Shown piece after piece: positions 56,206 through 64,000 of a DNA stretch of 64,000 nucleotides. The stretch covers positions 3,210,501 to 3,274,500 of the forward strand of contig NC_079979.1 in NCBI RefSeq assembly GCF_029852145.1, written 5' to 3'. Under the pieces are notes generated by a model. It worked only from the letters and a program-made list of their open reading frames with translations, ran no database searches and was not told where the DNA came from. The stretch's first letter is position 1. Each line of letters opens with the position of its first letter. Source of the stretch: Microplitis mediator (lineage: Eukaryota > Arthropoda > Insecta > Hymenoptera > Braconidae). A program made the translations under genes and the position numbers.

Positions 56206-57712
56206 TTGTTAACGAATACAAATAATATCATGCCAAAACAGTCAGTTTATAGTGCTGAAAACATTTTTGAGGCTTTGAAAGGCTTCAATTTTATGTGTGA
56301 TGGGAAATATTTAGAATATGAACATCCATTATGGGCAGAAGCGAGAAAATTACTGCCCGAGATGAGCAAGCATTATATTTGGGTTTATATAACTCAAAAC
56401 CGACAAAAAGTCTCTGAAAAAATACACGGGGTCGTTAAAACCAAATACAAAAAAAAAAGCAAAAAAAAATGAATAACTCTGTTTGGCCAATAAAAACTAG
56501 ACAAACTCTTCCTATCATCAATGAAAAATTTCATCTGACTGTTGTTCAATAGAAAAAACTCGGATTACAACCAAAAAAATATAATGACGACAGAGAATAT
56601 CAAATTTTCGACGCTGGCTGGACGGCTAAACTTTATTATTCTATTTGGGAAAAATTTAAACGGCCTTGTCCGTTTTCTTTTAACACCCCAAAAATTCATG
56701 ATAACTCTGAAGACATCTTCCTGCATATCAAAGGTTTTTGTGCCGAGTGTTTAAACGAAATACATTTAATTAGTAATTCTCCTCCAGATAATAGTGGTAT
56801 CAATATCCACATAGAAACCTATGACACAAGTACAGTAAGTCATAAACAAAAGCGACAACTTCGTGGTGCCAGAGAAGCAATTGTCAATGAAATTAAAGCT
56901 ACTTCAGTGCAAGCATATCAGCAGGAGGAAGCTCGCACAAGAACGCGTTTTGGTAATCAAGAACTAGCTGATCTTGCTGATGCGAGAGTACTGTATACCG
57001 CTAAGTATCAACAGAAAGTTAAAAAACTTGATTTAAAATCTTTGCCTCATCCGATTTTGTCTATTCTGGTTATGAAAAGTAATCCGGATTATTCAGAGAG
57101 CTTGAGAGAAATTGCTATAGACAAGGCATATGTAATGTACTGGACACCTACACAGCTATACATGTACAACGAATTTATGAAAAACGATCAAATAGGAAGC
57201 ATTTGTGTAGATGCTACTGGAGGTTTAATTGAAGCGATTCCGACCATGGACCAATCTCGTCGAGTCATTTTTTTATATCAAGTTGTAACATCTTATCATC
57301 AGAAGTCATTACCTCTATGCCAGCTCATTACAGAAAAACACGATGCCAATACTGTCTTATTGGCTCAAAGAATGGATCAGATGTGGGATCCCGGCACCTA
57401 AACAAGCAGTCTCTGTTTGTTCATTAGCATTACTTAACGGGTTGGCGCTAGAATTTAACAATATGCCACTCAAACAATATGTTGGTGAGTGTTTTAAAAA
57501 GTTATAGAAAATGAATCAACTGTTCAAAAACAGACAATTATAAGAATCGACGTAGCTCATCTGATTAAATTTGTAACTGAGTCGCCTTGTTTAAAAAAAA
57601 ATCCAGCTCACAAAGAATTTTATCTAAGATGCATCAATAAATTAATGCGAACGAAAACATTTAAAGAATTCGATAATTTATTAACTCACGTATTACTAAT
57701 GTCTAATGCTCA

Positions 57713-58270
57713 TGTTACATTCTGGGGTATAACCCCAGAATAATTAAAAATATAAATAAATTTATATTAATAATTCAAATGTTCAGGTTTGACATCATTA
57801 GGGTATCTATCGACCCCAGGCGTGTCCGTCGTCGATTATTAGTGATTAAGAATTTTTTTATAAATATTTGATTAGGGTTACATAATAAATGGTACACCAC
57901 ATTTACTAAAATTAGGTATCTTTTAATTAATAAAATATTAGGTTGAGTCAGTCAGTCACCGGACCGAGGTCCGGTGACTTAGATGTTCGTCGGCTGACTG
58001 CCTGTTCTGTCTCCGCAGATCCAGTACAGAAAATTATAAAATTATAAATTGTCCAACGTCGCATCTCAGGTTACCCTAGTGAACGTCGTCGAGGCCTGGG
58101 TCTCATGCCTCGTCATGAGTTTAGACTACGGGCCACGACGGTGATCGCGGAAGTCGCTTATCTACTGTAATTACTTTGATGAAGAATTTTTCTTTACCAA
58201 ATTTTATTATATATTATCAAAAGAAATTTTAAAATTTTTATTTAAATATAATTAAAGCCAGAACGTAACA
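57713..58270 (+). mobile_element. Solo LTR, family 2, inside the transposase gene
   Basis: 558 bp from TGTTACATTCTGGGG to GCCAGAACGTAACA, flanked by CTCA at 57709-57712 and 58271-58274. Removing it with one CTCA restores the reading frame of the transposase across the site, which confirms both borders. The 3' half is AT-rich, as expected of an R/U5 region. Confidence 0.85.
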
Positions 58271-59148
58271 CTCAATATCGTAATTTGCAATGTGAAACTA
58301 GTTATAATTATTTGATAAATTTGATGAAAAATGATGCAGACATTTCTCAATTCTCTGACCCTCTTATCTATGCAGACTTATCAACAGTTGGTAAGAACAA
58401 AAATGACAAGATGAAAAATTCCAAAACAAAAATTAATAGACCTATAGATATATATTTAGATCAAATAAACGAAAAATGCCAATCAAATGCAACTGGTTCT
58501 GTACTAAATGAGTTGTTTAATTCTGATTTCTTCAAGAAATTATTAGACTTGAGTAAAATGTTTATAATCTGAATAGCGATTATGCCTACTTTATTTTACG
58601 AGAGTAAAATTAAAAATTTAGATATTATTAAAACAGCTTTTTCTGCATCTAATGAAGAGTACTTTAAAGATTTAAAAAATCATACTTTAAAAAATGACAA
58701 GCATCAACCAATTGCTGCATTTTTAAAAATGCATTTAAATTCGATTACTGGAGCCATAAATTTACTAGGACCTAAACTAAATATTAAAACGAATGCTGAT
58801 GACGATTTTATTAGCGATGAATCAACCAATGAACAATCGATTTTAGCAGAGTTAAATACTGACGAATTGACTAGTAAACAATCAAATGTTGACGAATCGA
58901 TTGCTGAAAACATAAATTCTGTCAAATCGATTGCTGATGAATCGATTGTTGATGAATTAAATACTGGCAGAATGACTACTGAAAAACTAAATGCCGCTAA
59001 AACAATTGGTAAAGATTTATATACAGATAAATTTATTGCTGACGAGTCGATTATTCAAGAATTGAAAACTGGCGGTTACACTACTGATAAATTAAATGCT
59101 GGTAAAACGATTGGTGAAAAATTATATGCCGTTCTACCGTCGCTATGA

Positions 59149-59720
59149 GTCCTAGCCTTCAACTACCGCGGCCATCATACGTCGTGTCCTTGTCATCGGG
59201 GGGTCTTGTCATCCGAAAGTATGTCTCCTAAGAAGTTAATGTGGGTGTTATTATGGTCCATCCTTCAGAGCCCACTGTGTAGGATAAGGCACTTATACAA
59301 TGGAGGATGCCTGTTCTCCAAGGGCAACGTTGGTGGTGAAGGACTTCCTCTATCATTGCTTTGACACGTTGGCCTACACCAAAGCTAGAGGTTCTGCGAA
59401 TGTTTATGGGCCTCTGCCGCCACCAATGCTCGGCCTATACAGGTGTTCTTCTTTGATAAGAAGCCCCACCCGCTAGCCTAGTCATAGAAGCAGTAGAGCC
59501 CTGCAGATTCGATCGAATTTTTGTGTTCCGCTATCATTTTGCAATGAAGTCGGCGCCACTTCAATTCGGTCGGGAAATTGTCGGTATTTCACCACCAGGG
59601 AGCTGACAATGTAATGCACATAAATAGTATTGGGAAAATAAAATTAATTGGTGCATGTCGGAATCGAACCTGGTCCTACGCTTTGGTAAGCAAGTACCAT
59701 GTTCGATAGGCTATTGCCAG
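59149..59720 (-). mobile_element. tRNA-like SINE, inside the transposase gene
   Basis: Interrupts the 35-residue repeat after LYA and ends before GKCIADE. On the - strand the head (about 59715-59645) has a perfect B box GGTTCGATTCC preceded by a tRNA-like stretch with a degenerate A box (TAGCCTATCGAACATGG). The 480-bp body is G+C-rich and ends near the left border without a poly(A) tail. No clear target duplication. Confidence 0.55.
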
Positions 59721-61227
59721 CTCTCGGGAAATGTATTGCTGACGAGACGGTTATTAAAGAATTGAATACTGTCGGATTAACTACTGAAAAATTAAATGCT
59801 GGTAAAACGATTAGTGAAAAATCATATACCGGGAAATCTGTTGCTGACGAATCGATTGCTGAAGAGTCAACTTTTGGCATTGATGCTCCTGAATTTTGTA
59901 CAACACTTCTTGGAGCAGATGAAATAGACGTTGTAAGTAAATTGACTGATAATTATATCGCAGACACAAATAATAATGAATCAGGAAAAAATATATCGAC
60001 AATTACTCCAATATTCTCTTCCACTTTCATAGATCGTAATCAAGAAAAAAATAATGTTCTGAGTTCAACATTAGAAAATAACGAAAAGTTGAATCAAAGT
60101 ATTGTTGAGCTAAGAAATCTTTTGCTTCATACAACTATTTCTTCAAATAACGATGAAGACAAGGGATTAGATCAAAGAAATCAAGACGGGAAATCTGAAC
60201 GTGTTCTTCAGCCAATTAATGATTTAAATATTGTAAATAATTCTGTATATGACTATAGTTATTGAAGTTATGTAGATGAATGGGGAGGATTACTAAAAGA
60301 TGCTGAAAAAAAGAATAAAAAAACTTGGATATTATCAAAAAAATGTACCAGATATTGAAAATATGCTAAAAAAGAACAAAACTAGCAACACACTTCGTCT
60401 TATTATTAATGGGAATAGCTTAGGGCCAGTGAAAACTAGTAAAGGAACTATTACATTACGGAATACTTGTTCATTTGATTCCATAGTTCATTGCTTACGA
60501 ATCGCTTACGTAGGTTGGTATCATTACCACGAGTATGTTGACCAATCGCATAACCCAACGTTTAATTTAGTAAAACTAATATGTTCTAAAGGTGTTAAAT
60601 TAGCGGTTTATAAAGCAAAAGCTGAATAAATAATTAGTTTTAAAAAATTAGAACAAGGTGTCATAGATTGTAATTCTATTATTAGCAATGTTATTGACAA
60701 TTTAGTCACTGAAGAACCATCCACAGTTAATATTTTAGTGTGCAGTACATGTATAACCGAAAAACGTCAACCTCTTGTGGTTATTTCACCACGTTTACAG
60801 CCTTTACATGAAAATGGCCTACAAAAATTGGAAGAGTCAATTTTACTGTAATTACAATCGTCTAAAGCTAGTTATTCAACTTGCCACAACATATATACGC
60901 TGAATACAGAGCTAGGTAGACATTTGATTATTGATATAGAAGCTCTTCAATGGAATTTATCCGCATAAAATCCGGGATAGTCAATAATCAATTTCAAGAA
61001 TCTGCTCTTAACGATGTTCCGGTAAATATTAATGTCCTTAGTGGTCAATTCATTCTTGTAGGAGTAATAGAATATGTACCGATGAACCCTATAGGTCATT
61101 ACAAACTTTATGTAAGAAGATGTCAAAAAAATGGGAACTACACGATGAAATATCAAAAAATTCAAAAATTAGTTGCGTTAATCGAAATGACCTGGAAAAA
61201 CCAAGAAAAATACATATGTTAAATTAT

Positions 61228-61666
61228 TTAGGCGGCAGAGACAGCCGATCGGTTCTCGTGTGGCTCGGGCGATCACCGAAGTTAAGCAGCACTGAACATG
61301 GTCGCAACTTGGCTGGGTGACCGCTTAGCCACGCGTTGAGCTTGATCAGAGGTCTCTGGACGTTAGGCGCGGGATGAGGATCTAGTGATTGGTAAAATGG
61401 GAATTTTACCGATCACTAGAGCTTCACCCAAACCGAACTGTACTGGCAATGGTTTTCTCTGTGGTTCCCCTTGCCCCTATACCCTCACAGCCAAGGTGGA
61501 GGGTAGGGTATCACCGTAATGGTACAGTACAGTATAAGCACTAGTCGGGCCACAGCCGCACAATGAAAAGCAGATAAAGAAAGGAAGCAGTTGCGATGTA
61601 AAAGGCAAAAAGTGTAAAAGGCCGTACATGCGGCTATACACTGGAACAATTATAAAAAAAAAAAAT
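61228..61666 (+). mobile_element. 5S rRNA-derived SINE with 18-bp target duplication
   Basis: Head GATCACCGAAGTTAAGCAGC, then CTTGGCTGGGTGACCGC, is clearly 5S rRNA-like and includes the internal pol III promoter blocks. A roughly 300-bp body follows with an inverted GATCTAGTGATTGGTAAAAT/ATTTTACCGATCACTAG stem, and a poly(A) run at 61654-61665. ATACATATGTTAAATTAT lies exactly on both sides (61210-61227 and 61667-61684). The duplication and poly(A) show LINE-driven insertion. It is probably young. Confidence 0.9.
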
Positions 61667-61684
61667 ATACATATGTTAAATTAT

Positions 61685-63593
61685 GTAAAGAAAAGTGACC
61701 GAAATTACTTTTACCTCATTTGAAAATTTGTTATTTTAGTTCATTGTAGTGTTTCATAAAAGTTTTAAAATTATTATTATTGCCTATTAATTTACATCAA
61801 TCATCTCAACGTAGTATAATCTAGAATTGATTGTAGCTAATTGTAGCATTTAAAAGAAGGTTCAAATTTCCTTTTCCCAAGCAGCACGAAAAAAATTGTT
61901 GAGTTATTGTTTAATTTAAGTGAACAATTGATTAACTCGAGATCATGATAACAAATTGTCGTTTCAAATTTAACATAGTCTCTAATTTTTTATGTGCCGC
62001 TTAGGTTATTTTTTATCGATTACCCTAACGTAGCATGTGTTGTGTCATAGTCTGGAAGAAATAGCCGAATTTGGAGCTACAAACAATACTGGGGATAGTG
62101 TAGAAACGATTGTTAATATTCCAGAATTGATTGTAGTTCATTGTAGGATGAAAAACAATTAGTATGATCCATAGTACTTCCTATTAATTATCCCTTATCT
62201 CGTACATTTTCTGACCAGAAAAATGGTGATTTTCTTAGTTACAATCAACTCCGGGAATGTCCATGAACAGTAGTTCTGTTGCGAGGCTGTTGTTAGTTAA
62301 AAAAATAAAAATTATTAATTATCTCAGTATAATGTCGAAGATGTAAAACAACGTATTGCATACAATCATTATTATTGATTGTAGCTCTGGCGCCTTTATT
62401 TTTCTTGTATAAAACATGCCATATTACAATGTTCTAGCCGGAAGTTCAGATCAATATTGATTTTTGGAATTTCGTTTACCACTACAAAAGCCTACTAATG
62501 ATTCTGAATCAATTACAATTATTTTCATGACGAAAAACTTACCATGTAATGATATTGTGCACATTCTTTCGTTTTTTTTGACAAAGATTGTTACTACAAA
62601 AAAAGAAAGTTTACTACAATCATTTTCGTCGTTTGTAGGCTAATATTAGCCAAAATAATTTAATTTCCAAATATGTCGGGTTCCAGGTTCAGACAGCCAG
62701 GAAACTATTGATCAACTTATTGAGAAAGCGATGGCTAACAAATCTAACTATAATCACGCTATTGATTCGTACAGTAATAAGTACGATTGTTTGTTTATTT
62801 TTTTATTTTATTCATTTAGACGCTGATTGGTTTCGTTTATTATTTTTTTTTGTTAACGGAACATCTTTGGCATTTACCTATATTTGTTTTATTATTTTAT
62901 TCTCACTATTATTATTTCTATAATTATTATAATTATTCGATTGTTCGTAAGTTTATTGTTAAATCAATTGTTGAGATTATATTAATTAGTCGTTTGTGTT
63001 ATCAAGTCTTTGTATCTCGAGTGTTATTTTATTTCGTGATCGATGACAAATATTGTAAAGGCGTTAATATGTTTACTGAATAAAAAAAAATTTTTTTTCA
63101 ATTAAAATTGAATTTTTTTTCCGTCAAAAATTAAAAAAAAAAAAAATGGATGACATTTTTGAAAAGCTGTTGAAATTCGACGTAAAATGAATATCCACAA
63201 CAGTATATTTCGTGACTGACTAATTAATGATTAATCATCGCCGCCATTTTGGACTAATTACCACGCTCGCGAAATATTGCGATGTAGGCACTCACTTTAC
63301 GCGAAATTTTGTCGGCTCTTCGAAAATATCGGTAATTTTTTGTTTTCAATATTTTATGAAAAAAAATTTAGTTCTAATGAAAGAAAAAATAAAATAAAAG
63401 TAAAGTCTATTGTACAGTATTTATTTAAATAAATAAATAATATCAACGTGTATGTGTGAGTTGTTTGTTTTTTATTTCCTTTTTTGTAAACCAAGCAATT
63501 ATGAATTTATTATTTTTTTGTTAACAATAACTAAATCTAAAGTGTGTTCATTTAATTTTAAATTTATCTAAATTTTTTTTTTCAAGATTTTTT
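61685..63593. other. Repeat-rich DNA, no gene firmly supported
   Basis: 61790-62650 repeats TTGATTGTAGCTAATTGTAG, ACAATCA and related words in both directions. 62691-62779 is a coding-like stretch (QETIDQLIEKAMANK) after TTCCAG, a possible lone exon. 63239-63251 has GCCGCCATTTTGG, a YY1/Pho-like motif. The rest is AT-rich. Confidence 0.4.
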
Positions 63594-64000
63594 TTAATAT
63601 AATGTTACATTTGCATATTCAATTCGGCATAAGGTACAACTCCTCATTCGATGCAACCAATACCCTCCCGACCAGCACTCAAAGCAACCACTAAAATGGC
63701 TGCATTGAACCACTTGGACCGATGCAGTAGCTGTTTGGCACCAGGTGCAAACAGCATTGGTACCTAATGAAGAGAAAGGCAAAAAAAATTATTATTATGT
63801 TGATAAAAAAGTTAAATTAAAAAGAATGTTTAATCTTACCCTTATTTTCGTGATGCCTCGGTAAATAATCTGAAATTCTATTATTGCCTCGGGTTTGGAC
63901 AATAGTGTAATATACAATAAATTTTTCCTAATAGGGCCACTGCGGAAAAATTGATGTTCTTTCAAATTGATTTTTCAACAATTTGAAGTTTTTGCAGCGG
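63594..64000 (-). CDS. RING-finger (C3HC4) protein gene, 3' exons only
   Basis: The last exon 63594-63763 follows acceptor CTTTCTCTTCATTAG. The previous exon 63840-63927 ends at donor AAGG/GTAAGA. The intron is 76 bp and the phases agree. The last exon encodes C-x2-C, 11 residues, C-x-H-x3-C-x2-C, 12 residues, C-x2-C, the full spacing of a RING-HC zinc finger, and stops ten residues later. A RING at the extreme C-terminus is usual for E3 ubiquitin ligases of the IAP and related kinds. The upstream exon encodes a basic stretch (SDYLPRHHENKG). An acceptor CCCTATTAG is proposed at 63928. Earlier exons lie outside the window. Function inferred from the domain only. Confidence 0.68.

Larger units (their letters stand above)
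56206..61222 (+). pseudogene. Large transposase gene with a ubiquitin-protease-like end, broken
   Basis: Coding pieces in one order and direction: N-terminal 88 aa (MPKQSVYSAENIFEALKGF, possible short DNA-binding region); 56550-57401 with SICVDATGGLIEAI (probable catalytic Asp near 57210); a frameshifted continuation PKQAVSVCSLALLNG; RIDVAHLIKF near 57547 (second conserved Asp/His). 58285-60265 is low-complexity with 35-residue repeats. A WGGLLKDAEKK region follows, then NTCSFDSIVHCL at 60462 (Cys box) and a CSTC cluster. GHYKLYVRR at 61094 forms a His box, with a frameshifted WELHDE after it. Cys and His boxes in this order are the layout of USP-type deubiquitinases. The transposase part recalls MULE/NOF-like proteins, but that assignment is tentative. 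Stops, at least three frameshifts and two internal insertions make it a pseudogene. Confidence 0.55.

Noticed and set aside
58704..59002. Antisense frames under the repeat part of the transposase gene
   Set aside because: Shadows of the biased coding repeat on the + strand.

Overview
The window looks like AT-rich nuclear DNA from an arthropod, most likely an insect. A parasitoid-wasp-like hymenopteran would fit the mix of repeats, but no gene here fixes the species. Evidence for a eukaryote: introns with GT..AG borders, TATA promoters, AATAAA sites, an R1-clade LINE, a Polinton/Maverick fragment, a 5S-derived SINE, solo LTRs and many short inverted-repeat elements. Most of the 64 kb is transposon-derived and nearly all transposon genes are broken.

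Host genes are few and small. Two related units, at about 19.8-25.9 kb and 38.3-41.9 kb (both + strand), each carry a TATA promoter, a 5' UTR intron, a 34-codon signal-peptide exon and a 13-14-codon last exon beginning with Cys. They encode secreted peptides of 47 and 48 residues. A decayed third promoter of the same family lies at 5.6-6.0 kb. At the right edge, on the - strand, two spliced exons encode a C3HC4 RING finger whose gene runs off the window.

Layout: 0-5.6 kb tandem repeats and TIR elements; 5.6-6.0 kb relic promoter; 6.0-12.8 kb solo LTR and degenerate repeats; 12.4-19.8 kb inverted-repeat elements (a 1-kb palindrome, twin 0.9-kb AT-rich elements, a TTAA-flanked element); 19.8-25.9 kb peptide gene A with transposons in both introns; 25.9-31 kb a LINE ORF1 split by a DNA transposon that is itself split; 31-34 kb BEL/Pao-like LTR and gag start; 34-38 kb GC-rich composite repeat and word-like arrays; 38.3-41.9 kb peptide gene B; 42-47 kb intergenic repeats; 47-52 kb broken Polinton (polB, integrase) holding an LTR and a tRNA-bearing cassette; 52-55.2 kb R1-clade LINE; 55.3-55.9 kb solo LTR; 56.2-61.2 kb a broken transposase gene with a ubiquitin-protease-like end, hit by a solo LTR, a tRNA-like SINE and, at its end, a 5S SINE; 63.6-64 kb RING gene.

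The observations most worth following are the duplicated small secreted peptide family, the transposase with a USP-like protease end, the tRNA-like cassette framed by inverted repeats inside the Polinton integrase, and a set of MITEs whose interiors are built from one repeated short palindromic word each but which share a few terminal signatures. All positions and motifs come from reading the sequence; no database search was run.
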